NCBI RefSeq assembly: GCF_040718835.1
Contig: NZ_JBFEFG010000281.1
Location: forward strand, 248,001-312,000
DNA: 64,000 nucleotides
Direction of reading: 5' to 3'
From: Bremerella sp. JC817
Lineage (GTDB): Bacteria; Planctomycetota; Planctomycetia; Pirellulales; Pirellulaceae
Position 1 is the stretch's first letter. Every line of letters begins with the position of its first letter. A program made the position numbers and the translations under genes. Below are positions 27,452-37,068 of the stretch, piece after piece. The notes below the pieces were generated by a model. The model had not been told where the DNA came from and ran no database searches. It worked only from the letters and a program-made list of their open reading frames with translations.

Positions 27452-29911
27452 ATGGCCACTCCGTTCAAAGTCTTCCGCGATAACCAGAAAATCTTGATGG
27501 TTGTTTTTGGCGCCCTGCTGATGGTCGCCTTCATTATTCTGCCGCCAGTTCTGCAGTATGGATTTCAGACCCAGACGGTTGATAACGAACGCGGCGATGT
27601 CGTGGTGGAAGTCGACGACGAAGGTCTCTACCGCGTCGACGTCGACAACTTGCGCGATAAATACAACCTGGTTGCTCGCGTCATGGCCGAAGCCATTGGC
27701 CAGTCGCTGATCCTGAAGGGTTCGCCGCAGCCGCCGATGCCACCGATTCCAGGTTTGGCTATCCGCCCCGCAACGGCTCAAACTCCTAGCCTACCTGAAT
27801 TCCGCCCGATCGGTGCTGAAGAAGCGGTCCTTTATTATGCCTGGGTTAAGAAGGCAGACGAAATCGGAATGGTCGTCGACGACGCTTCGGTTCGTGAATT
27901 CATGCGAGAGACAGCTGGTGGACAGCTTAGCGATTACGACTACAACGCCATCCTGATGACCGTTACCGGTGGCGAACGCAGTGGCATTACTTACGACCAT
28001 TTCTTTGAAATGCTGCGTGGCGTGCTGATGGCCCAGAAGCTTCAGGCTCTGGTTTTCCGTGACGGCCGCGTGGTTACCCCAGGTACTGCCTGGGTTGCTT
28101 ACCGCAACTTGAATCGTTCGCTCTCGACCGAGATGTTCCCCGTTTCGGCTAGCGAATTCATGAGCAAGGTGGGCGAGCCGACGAGTGCTCAGATCACCGA
28201 AATGTTCGAGAAGTTCAAGCACCAGCCAGCCAATCCAGCCATGAACCAGACCGGCTTCATGCAGATGGACAAGATCGCCCTGGCCTATATCAAGGGCGAC
28301 ATCAACGACTTCCTGGAAGCCGCCAAGACCGAGATCACCGACGCAGAGATCGCGGCTCACTACGAAGCCAACAAAGATTCCTACCGCAAGCCACAGTTGC
28401 CTTCGGCAGAGCCAGACACTCCAGCCAAAACCGAAGAGAAGCCGGCTGAAGAAACGCCTGCCGAAGAATCGAAGCCTGCCACCGAAGAAGCAGCTCCGAT
28501 GGAAACACCGGAAGCTCCGGCAGAAGAAATGAAGAAGGAAGAGGCACCGGCTGAACCGGCCAAGACCGAAGAGGAAGCCAAGCCAGCCGATGATGCCAAG
28601 CCGATGGAAGAGCCAAAGCAGGAACCTGCCGCGGAAGAGAAACCGGCGGAAGAACCAAAAACCGAAGAGCCCAAGTCGGAAGAATCGAAGCCAGAAGAAG
28701 CCAAGGCGGAAGATTCGTCGATGACTGCTCGCGACGGTGGCGTGCAGTTGGTCAGCTTCCTGCAGGAAGAAGGCGAAGAACCTGCCAAGACCCAAGAAGC
28801 ACCCGCCGAAGAAAAGCCAGCGGAAACCCCTGCTGAGGAAACTCCAGCCGCCGAAGCACCGATGGACACCGCGGCTCCTGCCACGGACGCTCCTGCGGAA
28901 GAAGCTCCGGTTGAGTACAAGCCACTGGCCGAAGTTCAAGATCAGATCCGTACTCGTCTCGCTCAGCCCAAGGCTCAAGCGAAGATGCAGGCCGCCTTGG
29001 CGGAAATTCGTCACGAGTTGCAAGGCAAGTACGAAGATCACCGTAGCCAAGAGAACGCCGACGACACCAAGTCGCCTTACGACTCGAACAACCTCGAGAA
29101 GCTGGCCAAGCACCTGGGGCTCTCGTTCGGTGCCATGCCGCTGTCGGATTACTTTGAAGCTTCGCAGACCGCCTTTGCCCAAGACGCGATTCACTTCGAC
29201 TTCGTCTTCGAGCCAACCGGTCCACGTACGCTGAATCGTTCGCTCGTTGCCGAAGCTTTCGAGTCGAACAACCCAATGTTCCAGCCACGTGCGTTCCCTG
29301 GCGATTCGCAGACTCGCCGCTTTAGCGAACCGGAAGTCCAGTACCTTTACTGGAAGACCGACGCCAAACAGGGTTATGCTCCGAAGCTGGAAGACGTCAA
29401 AGACCTGGTGATTAAAGCCTGGAAAGAACAGGAAGCTGCCAAGCTGGCCAAGGAACATGCCGAGAAGCTGGCCGAGCAGATCAAGACCAAGGAAGAACTG
29501 GCCAAGGCTGCCACCGAAGCAGGTGCCACGGTGATCGTCGCCGAAAACATCACCTACTTCAATCAGCTCTCGGGCAATCAGAACCTGTCGCTGGGCACCA
29601 TCCCTGGCGTGGAAGACGTAGCTCAGACCACCATGGAAGCCTTGTTCAGCACGCCAGTCGGTTCGACCACGGTTGCTCCGAACTCGAAGGACAACGTTTA
29701 CTACGTCGCCCTGATCACCGGTGAAGGGGAAACCAACGAACAGCTTCGCGACAATCTGCTGGCCGCCATCCAAGGCGCGTTGCCAGCCAGCGTTTCGATG
29801 TACGCTTCGCAGGAAGAAAACATGGTCACCCGAGCGATCCTGGTCGACTTCTTCGATCCAACGCGGATCGACTGGAAGATCGACCCAACCGATCTCGACT
29901 CGAACTCGTAG
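27452..29911 (+). CDS. PpiD/SurA-like membrane-anchored foldase with long acidic insert
   Basis: 819 residues. A single membrane helix at about 15-37 is preceded by a short basic N-terminus, as in PpiD. The following SurA-N-like region (about 50-310) has long helices, and the C-terminal half has PpiC-type segments. No complete parvulin active-site pattern could be traced by eye, so isomerase activity is uncertain. In between, about residues 310-490, lies a Glu/Ala/Pro/Lys-rich low-complexity stretch of EEKPAEE-like repeats. It is probably extended. PpiD-type proteins help fold secreted and outer-membrane proteins. It is monocistronic, with a strong terminator at 29930-29959. Confidence 0.82.
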   Translation: MATPFKVFRDNQKILMVVFGALLMVAFIILPPVLQYGFQTQTVDNERGDVVVEVDDEGLYRVDVDNLRDKYNLVARVMAEAIGQSLILKGSPQPPMPPIPGLAIRPATAQTPSLPEFRPIGAEEAVLYYAWVKKADEIGMVVDDASVREFMRETAGGQLSDYDYNAILMTVTGGERSGITYDHFFEMLRGVLMAQKLQALVFRDGRVVTPGTAWVAYRNLNRSLSTEMFPVSASEFMSKVGEPTSAQITEMFEKFKHQPANPAMNQTGFMQMDKIALAYIKGDINDFLEAAKTEITDAEIAAHYEANKDSYRKPQLPSAEPDTPAKTEEKPAEETPAEESKPATEEAAPMETPEAPAEEMKKEEAPAEPAKTEEEAKPADDAKPMEEPKQEPAAEEKPAEEPKTEEPKSEESKPEEAKAEDSSMTARDGGVQLVSFLQEEGEEPAKTQEAPAEEKPAETPAEETPAAEAPMDTAAPATDAPAEEAPVEYKPLAEVQDQIRTRLAQPKAQAKMQAALAEIRHELQGKYEDHRSQENADDTKSPYDSNNLEKLAKHLGLSFGAMPLSDYFEASQTAFAQDAIHFDFVFEPTGPRTLNRSLVAEAFESNNPMFQPRAFPGDSQTRRFSEPEVQYLYWKTDAKQGYAPKLEDVKDLVIKAWKEQEAAKLAKEHAEKLAEQIKTKEELAKAATEAGATVIVAENITYFNQLSGNQNLSLGTIPGVEDVAQTTMEALFSTPVGSTTVAPNSKDNVYYVALITGEGETNEQLRDNLLAAIQGALPASVSMYASQEENMVTRAILVDFFDPTRIDWKIDPTDLDSNS

Positions 29912-29929
29912 TCGACTTCAATTCAAGGA

Positions 29930-29959
29930 AAGGGCCGGCAGCTTTGCCGGCCCTTTTTT
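29930..29959 (+). terminator. Terminator after the foldase gene
   Basis: Perfect 11-base stem aagggccggca / tgccggccctt, loop gctt, followed by a T-run. It starts 18 bases past the stop. Confidence 0.9.
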
Positions 29960-30064
29960 GTTTCTTGCCTAGAAACTTGACACGCCTCTTCGGACCGCCT
30001 GACAATGTGCCCCACCACTTGTCCCGCCTCCTCGCTTCTCCTCGTTCCGTTCCAGTGACCACTC

Positions 30065-30968
30065 ATGGCTAAGATCTCCAGCGGCAAACTCCACCAAAGT
30101 TACGACTCCAGCATGGGCTTTGGCATTGCGATCGGAGACATGATCAGTCGCATCCGAAGCGACATGCCCTCCATACCCAAATTTAAACGAGCCGACCTCA
30201 TTACCACCGGTACATTGCATGCGCTGGCCAAGGTCATGAAAGGAGAACCGAAGTCGGCTTACCTGACGAAGCTTTACAAGCCGGAAGTCGAAGAATGGCA
30301 AGCGACGCTGAATGCCTGGTTCAAACGGGTACGCTCGAAGTACACGCCAGAGGCTGCCGAGCAGGTTCAAAAGAACCTCGACGCCCGACTTCCAGACGCT
30401 GCTGAAGTATGCCAAGGACAAAGACGAACGATACTGGCGAGCCGAGTCGCAAGAGACCTTCCTGAAGATCCGCTTCAAGACTCACGAAGAGAAGGAAGCC
30501 GCCGAAGCCGCGGCCGAGCGGTTGCATCCCGTCAAGCTGGGACATGCATTGTCGAAGTATCTCGAGCGATGCATCAGCGATCTGCATGGCGACACGCCGG
30601 CGAGTCCCTCCCCTGCCCCGGACGGCGAGCCATGGGAACCGCTGCGACTTTCGTTGGGTTGGTCGACCGATAGCGACGATCAGACCGAGAGCACTCACCT
30701 GACGATCGACAGCTTTGCACGTTTCGCGATCGATCCGGATGGCGATACCGAGATCACGGCGTATGACATCGAGGACGCCGTGATCAATTATCTGAAGAAG
30801 CATGATCGAAGCCTGCTGAAGACGTTGGACTTCGACTGCGAGAGTTCTTTGTTCTGGGTCGGATCGACGGAGCCATCGTCGCTGGCGACTGTTGCCGAGA
30901 TCTTGCTAAGGTTTTCGCGCGATCTTCAATTATTCGAGAGCTATTGGAAGCCCAAGAAAAAGAAATAG
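30065..30968 (+). pseudogene. Frameshifted gene of unknown function
   Basis: The N-terminal part (about 107 residues, MAKISSGKLHQSYDSS...) and the C-terminal part (PDFQTLLKYAKDKDERYW to YWKPKKKK) lie in different frames that meet near 30384-30392. Removing one C from CCC at 30384-30386 would join them into about 300 continuous residues with matching composition. The product would be soluble and charged. The C-terminal segment with LDFDCESSLFWVGS weakly recalls Imm51-type immunity proteins, but I am not sure. It could be a real pseudogene, an assembly error or, less likely, programmed frameshifting. Confidence 0.65.
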
Positions 30969-31020
30969 CCGCAAGGCCTGGGAAGCAAGCGAGGCCTGCT
31001 TCCCGAAGCGATTTGCGGCT
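30967..31020. terminator. Nested-hairpin bidirectional terminator
   Basis: Outer stem agccgcaa / ttgcggct (30967-30974 with 31013-31020) enclosing an inner stem gggaagca / tgcttccc (30980-30987 with 30997-31004). It lies between the converging frameshifted gene and glgB. Confidence 0.6.
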
Positions 31021-31040
31021 TATCTCTTAGCTTGATTCGA

Positions 31041-33251
31041 CTATCGAACCGGCTTGATCACCACGGTTGCCATCGGAGGCAAACGGAACTGGATCGAGTT
31101 CTCGCGACCGTTCCAACCGATGTTGTCGGATTGGATATCGTCGGTATTGATCACGTCGCTACCAGCGTAACGCGAGTTGTCCGAGTTGAAGATCTCGCGG
31201 TAGGCTCCGGCAACTGGCACACCCATGCGGTAATCATCCCGCGAGCTTGGGGTGAAATTGCAGACCACGGCGACAAAGTCTTCTGGGTTCTTACCCTTAC
31301 GGATGTAGCTGATCACGCTGTTTTCCCAGTCGTTGCATTCGATCCACTCGAAGCCACTGCCGTCGAAGTCGACTTCGTGCAGGGCTGGCTCGTGAACCAG
31401 CATCGCGTTGAGGTCCGAGATCAGCTTCTGGATACCCTGGTGCGATTCCCATTCCAGCAGATCCCACTGGAGGCCTGCTTCCAGGTTCCATTCGTTCCAC
31501 TGGCCGATTTCGTCACCCATGAAGATCAACTTCTTGCCAGGGTGCGTCCACATGTACGAGTACAACAATCGCAGGTTCGCGAATCGCTGCCACATATCGC
31601 CAGGCATCTGATCCAGCAGCGAGCCCTTACCGTGCACCACTTCGTCGTGCGAAAGCGGCAGCACGAAGTTTTCGGTGAACGCGTAGATCAAGCTGAAGGT
31701 CAGTTCGCCATGGTGATGCTTGCGATAAACCGGGTCTTTTCGCATGAATCGCAGCGTGTCGTTCATCCAGCCCATGTTCCATTTCAGGCTGAAGCCGAGA
31801 CCGCCGTCGAAGGTCGGACGCGAAACGCCACCCCAGGCAGTCGATTCCTCGGCGATCGTCATTACGCCAGGATGCTGCAGGTGAGACTGTTCGTTGAATT
31901 CCTTCAGGAACGAGATCGCGTCCAAGTTCTCGCGACCACCGAACTCGTTCGGAATCCATTGATCATGTTCGCGGCTGTAGTCGAGGTACAGCATCGAAGC
32001 GACCGCGTCGACTCGCAGGCCATCGATGTGGTACTTGTCGAACAGGAACAGGGCGTTCGAGATCAGGAAGTTACGGACTTCGTTACGGCCGTAGTTGAAG
32101 ATCAGCGTGCCCCAGTCTGGGTGTTCGCCACGACGTGGATCTTCGTGTTCGTACAAAGCCGTACCGTCGAAGCGACGCAGGCCGTGATCGTCTTTCGGGA
32201 AGTGAGCCGGCACCCAGTCGAGAATCACCGACAGACCATGCTGATGGCAGTAATCGACGAAGTACATGAAGTCTTCTGGCGTTCCGTAACGGCTGGTCAC
32301 GGCGAAGTAACCGACCGTCTGGTAGCCCCAGCTTCCGGTGAACGGATGCTCGGAGATTGGCATCAGTTCGATATGGGTATGGTTCTGCTGCTGGCAGTAC
32401 TTCACCAATTCGTGTGCCAGGTAGCGGTAGTTGAACCAGCCATGCTCTTCTTCCGCATTGCGGGCCCAGCTACCGAGATGGACTTCGTAGACCGACATCG
32501 GCTTGGAAAGCTGATCTTCCTGGCCACGCTTGTCCATCCAAACCTGATCGTTCCACTTGTAGGAATTCAAGTCGGCGACGATCGAAGCGGTGCGAGGTGG
32601 CATTTCGGCAGCGAAGCCGTAAGGATCGCACTTGTCGACGGCTCGGTCGGCCTGACGGACGCGATACTTATACTTTTCGCCGGCGGCCATGTCTGGGATG
32701 AACAGTTCCCAGACACCGCTGGTGCCAACACGATTCATCTGGTGGCTGCGGGCATCCCAATCATTGAAATCACCGACGACCGAAACCGCCTTGGCATTCG
32801 GAGCCCAAACGGCGAAGTTCACGCCGCTGACACCATTCACCGTTCGCAGGTGAGCGCCCAGCTTGTCGTAGGATTGCCAATGCTTGCCTTCACCCAACAG
32901 GTGGAGGTCAAAGCCGGTGAAGAAGGAAGGAAACGCGTAGGGGTCATGCATGGTTTTCATTTGGCCACTTCCGCCATCGATTCGAAGTTGATACTGGCCC
33001 TTTTCCGTAACCCCATCCATGGGACACATGGCTTCAAACAATCCCGCCGGATGAATCATCTTCATCGGCGTGTTTTTCCCGTGTCCCGGATGGAACAGCC
33101 AGGCTTGTTCTTTTCCCGGCAGGTAGGCTCGAACCGCCGCGGATTTCATGCCCGAGGCTTCCACTGGGTGCGGACCCAGAAAGCTACTCGGATTGTCGGA
33201 ACAACCGTCAATAAGATCCGTTATTTTACCCAAACCACCAATAGTATGCAC
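31041..33251 (-). CDS. glgB: 1,4-alpha-glucan branching enzyme
   Basis: 736 residues from a GTG at 33251, chosen because AAGGAG lies six bases upstream; the frame stays open to a weaker GTG at 33332. The enzyme creates alpha-1,6 branches in glycogen. The N-terminal FLGPHPV segment and carbohydrate-binding module with NFAVWAPNA and VVGDFNDWD precede the GH13 barrel. Catalytic motifs: DGLRVDAV (nucleophile Asp), AEEST (acid/base Glu) and LSHDEVVHG. The C-terminal beta domain ends in VVIKPVR. An RNase H-like gene lies just upstream on the same strand. Confidence 0.96.
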   Translation of the reverse strand: MHTIGGLGKITDLIDGCSDNPSSFLGPHPVEASGMKSAAVRAYLPGKEQAWLFHPGHGKNTPMKMIHPAGLFEAMCPMDGVTEKGQYQLRIDGGSGQMKTMHDPYAFPSFFTGFDLHLLGEGKHWQSYDKLGAHLRTVNGVSGVNFAVWAPNAKAVSVVGDFNDWDARSHQMNRVGTSGVWELFIPDMAAGEKYKYRVRQADRAVDKCDPYGFAAEMPPRTASIVADLNSYKWNDQVWMDKRGQEDQLSKPMSVYEVHLGSWARNAEEEHGWFNYRYLAHELVKYCQQQNHTHIELMPISEHPFTGSWGYQTVGYFAVTSRYGTPEDFMYFVDYCHQHGLSVILDWVPAHFPKDDHGLRRFDGTALYEHEDPRRGEHPDWGTLIFNYGRNEVRNFLISNALFLFDKYHIDGLRVDAVASMLYLDYSREHDQWIPNEFGGRENLDAISFLKEFNEQSHLQHPGVMTIAEESTAWGGVSRPTFDGGLGFSLKWNMGWMNDTLRFMRKDPVYRKHHHGELTFSLIYAFTENFVLPLSHDEVVHGKGSLLDQMPGDMWQRFANLRLLYSYMWTHPGKKLIFMGDEIGQWNEWNLEAGLQWDLLEWESHQGIQKLISDLNAMLVHEPALHEVDFDGSGFEWIECNDWENSVISYIRKGKNPEDFVAVVCNFTPSSRDDYRMGVPVAGAYREIFNSDNSRYAGSDVINTDDIQSDNIGWNGRENSIQFRLPPMATVVIKPVR

Positions 33252-33338
33252 GTCCTGCTCCTTGCCGATGCTGCGGCCTTGCCGGGTTTTCAGTTGGGGG
33301 AGATTTTCCGAAATGCTGCTCACGAAATCCACTTTCCG

Positions 33339-33863
33339 TTAGGCACACGCTGCCAGATCTTCAAGGGATCCGTAATGTTCCACTTCACGCTGTGCTTTCT
33401 GCAGTGCGAAGTGAATGTCTTCGCCCATCGAGGCGAATTGAGGCCACGGCTCGGTCCGCCCCGAGTCGGTCAGCGATGATTCGCTGTATTTGGCCGTCAG
33501 GCGGTGAAACTGGCGAGCTTGAGCCACCCGGCCCCACAAGTCGTGGTTGCGTACGGTCGAGCGGCGGCCCATGCGTTCCACCTTGAATCCTTGGTCTTCC
33601 CAGGCACGAAGGCCATGCCGAATTCCATTGAGGATGTATCGCGAAGGTGTCAGCAGCAAAACTCGGCTTGGTTCTGGAATCGCTTCCAGACCGCGAACCA
33701 CTGCCAACAATGCCACCCGATCGCCGAAGTGATTCATCTCGAAATCGGACTCAGCAATCTCGAATTTGCGGTCAGCTCGACGCAAAACAAACTGCCAACG
33801 TCCACCTTCGATGTCGCTTCGCGAGCCGGTGGCGAGGAGATATAGGGGAGTACTCTCTCTCAT
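33339..33863 (-). CDS. RNase HI-like protein lacking catalytic residues
   Basis: 174 residues. The RNase HI fold is recognisable: GGRWQFVLR, the helix VALLAVVRGLEAI, LTPSRYILNGI (canonical TDSQYV...GI), an RAWEDQGFK segment and VRNHDLW (canonical VKNxDLW). The canonical acids appear lost: TDGS reads ATGS, the Glu in RMELMAA becomes Ala, TDS becomes TPS, and the C-terminal HxxxxxN...D segment is absent. It is probably not a nuclease and may bind RNA/DNA hybrids or protein. It lies 87 bases before the glgB start and may share its transcript. Confidence 0.75.
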   Translation of the reverse strand: MRESTPLYLLATGSRSDIEGGRWQFVLRRADRKFEIAESDFEMNHFGDRVALLAVVRGLEAIPEPSRVLLLTPSRYILNGIRHGLRAWEDQGFKVERMGRRSTVRNHDLWGRVAQARQFHRLTAKYSESSLTDSGRTEPWPQFASMGEDIHFALQKAQREVEHYGSLEDLAACA

Positions 33864-34208
33864 CGGTTCTCTTCAGGGGGGAAAGAACATTCGTCATAAC
33901 TGGTCGTTGCCGCACCAGAGTGCTAGCAAAACTGGCTGTCACGCCTTGCTTATCGGCAGTGGTAACCTAGCCGCAACACTCTATCCAAACGTTTTTCCTT
34001 ACCTTTTTTGCCTGTCTTGTAAGTCGAGCTCGTATAAACCGACCTGCGCAAGGAAAGTTGCGACTCGAAACTGGTATCAAGGTTTTGCTAAAATCATGCC
34101 GACCACTAGCGAAAAGCATGTTGTCGCAATCGCTGGCCAGGCAATTGCGACGAAACGACCTCCACCCTGAGCGAATCCCTACTCGCCTGGACAGAAGGAC
34201 CAATCGCC
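33864..34208. other. Intergenic region between divergent genes
   Basis: A 345-base gap between the RNase H-like gene and the acyl carrier protein gene, with T-rich runs near 33990-34010. No RNA gene or reliable promoter was picked out. Confidence 0.45.
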
Positions 34209-34460
34209 GTGCATGACCAAGAAGTGTTTCAGTGGCTGCAGACGAAGATCGCGACAACGCGACAGATTCGTCCCGAAGTGGTCCAACTGGATAGCTCGTT
34301 GGCGGAGGATCTCGTACCTGATTCTTTCGAGTTGATTGAATTGGTGTGCGAGATCGAGAAAAAATTCGGCTTCTCTGTCGACTTCGACGAGTTCGCCGGC
34401 ATCCAATCGGTACGGGATGTCGTGCAGTTCATTCAACAGCGCAGCCAAGCCCCCCACTGA
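34209..34460 (+). CDS. Acyl carrier protein
   Basis: 83 residues from a GTG with AGAAGGA upstream. The four-helix ACP pattern is clear: DSSLAEDLVPDSFELIELV, with the phosphopantetheine Ser at about residue 39 in DSFEL (DSLD/E in housekeeping AcpP), then FSVDFDEFAG. It would carry acyl chains as thioesters. It is not next to fab genes, so it is probably a specialised ACP. The DJ-1-like gene follows 27 bases downstream. A FabH/OleA-like gene lies 5 kb away. Confidence 0.92.
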   Translation: MHDQEVFQWLQTKIATTRQIRPEVVQLDSSLAEDLVPDSFELIELVCEIEKKFGFSVDFDEFAGIQSVRDVVQFIQQRSQAPH

Positions 34461-34487
34461 TTTACCCCTGAGGAGATGAAGCCCTAG

Positions 34488-35075
34488 ATGGCCGCAAAAA
34501 ATATTTTGATGCTCGTTGGCGACTTCGTGGAAGACTACGAAGTGATGGTTCCTTTTCAGATGCTGCTGATGGTCGGACACAACGTTTCGGCCGTCTGCCC
34601 CGGCAAGAAAGCAGGCGAGAAAGTCGCCACCGCGATTCACGATTTTGAAGGGCATCAAACTTACAGCGAAAAGCCGGGACATAATTTCGGTCTGAACGCG
34701 ACATTTGATGAGATCGCCCCTGAAACCTTCGATGCGTTGGTCATCCCTGGCGGACGCGCACCGGAGTACCTGAGGCTTAACGAGAAGGTATTGGACATCG
34801 TGCGACACTTCGCCGATGCCGATAAACCAATTGCCGCCATTTGCCATGGTCCCCAGATCCTGGCAGCTGCTGGTGTGCTGAAAGGCAAATCGGTTTGCCC
34901 TTACCCTGCTGTCGGTCCGGAAGTCACCATCGGCGGTGGCGAGAACATTGCTCCGAGCGATGGCTTTGACAACGCCCATGTCGATGGCAAGCTGGTCACT
35001 GGCCCTGCGTGGCCGGCTCATCCAGCGTGGATCCGATCGTTCCTGGAAGTGCTGGGCACCAAGATCGAACCGTAG
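34488..35075 (+). CDS. DJ-1/PfpI-family protein
   Basis: 195 residues. Conserved features: [11 protein letters not shown] at the N-terminus, [11 protein letters not shown], and the nucleophile elbow AAICHGP with Cys near residue 119. The family includes glyoxalase/deglycase-type proteins and the PfpI protease-like group; the exact reaction is not readable. GAGGAG lies upstream of the ATG. It follows the ACP gene closely and is probably co-transcribed, though a functional link is unclear. Confidence 0.92.
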   Translation: MAAKNILMLVGDFVEDYEVMVPFQMLLMVGHNVSAVCPGKKAGEKVATAIHDFEGHQTYSEKPGHNFGLNATFDEIAPETFDALVIPGGRAPEYLRLNEKVLDIVRHFADADKPIAAICHGPQILAAAGVLKGKSVCPYPAVGPEVTIGGGENIAPSDGFDNAHVDGKLVTGPAWPAHPAWIRSFLEVLGTKIEP

Positions 35076-35538
35076 GCTTGGCGATTCGATCGGCGATCGA
35101 ACGCCCGATCAGGCTTTCTTTCTGTCCCTCTGGCATCTCGGCCAGAGGGATGCGGCGAATTCTCTTCTCGACGCACCTTTCCGGCAGTGCACTCTTACCC
35201 GATGCCGACAGTTCCTCGGCCGACAATTCCCCACTTTTGGCCATGGACGCCCAAATCTGCAGACCCGCACTGCACCACCTTCAGGGGTGCGTCTGCCTCT
35301 AAATAATCCCTTAGCGTGGGGGAACTGCCCCTTGAAAAAACTAATTTCACTTTATAATTGTTGCACTACTCAAATTGAGGCATCTAACGCCAGCTTACTC
35401 ATCGATGCGTGAAGTGCGGAATGGGCAATTGTTCGCGCACTCGCCTTTTCACCTGCAAGAGTCTTGGGATTGTTCGGCCAATGGGCTGAAGTGCGGCATC
35501 CCAGGGGAACTGTTTGTTCTTTTCATTGTGAGTCGCCT
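35076..35538. other. Intergenic region with promoter and long leader
   Basis: A 463-base gap. A nine-base hairpin ccctctggc / gccagaggg lies at 35126-35149 but lacks a T-run. The likely promoter at 35332-35358 leaves a leader of about 170 bases, in which tgaagtgcgg occurs twice (near 35408 and 35487). No convincing coding frame was seen. Confidence 0.5.
35332..35358 (+). promoter_or_regulatory. Likely sigma-70 promoter of the lipoprotein-DUF1559 pair
   Basis: TTGAAA (35332-35337), a 15-base spacer and a perfect TATAAT (35353-35358) in an AT-rich patch, upstream of the lipoprotein ATG at 35539. Confidence 0.55.
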
Positions 35539-35973
35539 ATGCATTGTTTCATCTTATCGCGTTCGATCTCTGCTTTGGTTTGCCTTGCCGCAATCGCCAT
35601 GGTTGGCTGTTCGGGCAAAGCCAAAGGGCCGGAAGTTTCAGGAACAGTTCAGTTCGACGGGAAGCCTTTGTCGAAAGGGTTGATCCACTTCGAGCCAGAA
35701 GGTTCCCAGGGACGAAGCGCCGCTCGTGTAATTACCGACGGCAAGTATTCGTTCCCACCAGGCGACAACTTGACGCCAGGTACCTATAAGGTCTCGATTC
35801 GCATGACCGAGCCAGACAACGGTCAAGACGCGGATGCCGCCATGAAAGAGGGCGTGAACGGAAGTTCCTTCAAGAACCCGATTCCCGCCCAGTACAACGA
35901 CCGCAGCGAACTGAAAGTCGAAGTCACGGCGGAAGGCCCGAATGAGTTCCCCTTCGATCTCAAAGCCAAATAG
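35539..35973 (+). CDS. Small lipoprotein with transthyretin/carboxypeptidase-regulatory-like domain
   Basis: 144 residues from the ATG at 35539. A lipoprotein signal ends AMVGC (Cys near 23). The mature part starts VSGTVQFDGKPLSKG, the usual opening of the planctomycete proteins encoded beside DUF1559 genes, and contains PGTYKVSI, a beta-sandwich pattern. It should be lipid-anchored in the envelope. The DUF1559 gene begins 78 bases downstream. Pairing of these two families is common in planctomycetes; their joint role is unknown. Confidence 0.88.
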   Translation: MHCFILSRSISALVCLAAIAMVGCSGKAKGPEVSGTVQFDGKPLSKGLIHFEPEGSQGRSAARVITDGKYSFPPGDNLTPGTYKVSIRMTEPDNGQDADAAMKEGVNGSSFKNPIPAQYNDRSELKVEVTAEGPNEFPFDLKAK

Positions 35974-36051
35974 CCAGCCTTCCTGAGCCGGCTGCCTATT
36001 GATCGATTACTCCCTTTTCTCATCCATCCAATTCTGTGAGTCTATTTCGTT

Positions 36052-36951
<900 letters not shown>

Positions 36952-36991
36952 TCAGTAGCACCCTGCCCCACTTGCAGCCAACACCCCATCT

Positions 36992-37038
36992 AGACCTGCG
37001 AAACACTCCTTCGGGATCTGTCTTCGCAGGTCTTTTTT
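36992..37038 (+). terminator. Terminator after the DUF1559 gene
   Basis: Perfect 11-base stem agacctgcgaa / ttcgcaggtct with a 20-base loop, followed by a run of five T. Confidence 0.85.
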
Positions 37039-37068
37039 CATTCTTGAAATTGAGAGCTTGCGAGAGCG

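Noticed and set aside
27791..29773. 660-residue minus-strand Phe/Leu/Arg-rich frame
   Set aside because: Complement of the Glu/Ala/Lys-rich foldase gene; composition explained by that.
31032..33479. 815-residue plus-strand frame
   Set aside because: Antisense of glgB, which has intact GH13 catalytic motifs.
34179..35021. 280-residue minus-strand frame
   Set aside because: Opposite the ACP and DJ-1 genes, both clearly real.
35126..35149. Hairpin after the DJ-1 gene as terminator
   Set aside because: Good nine-base stem, but no T-run on either side; kept only as a note.
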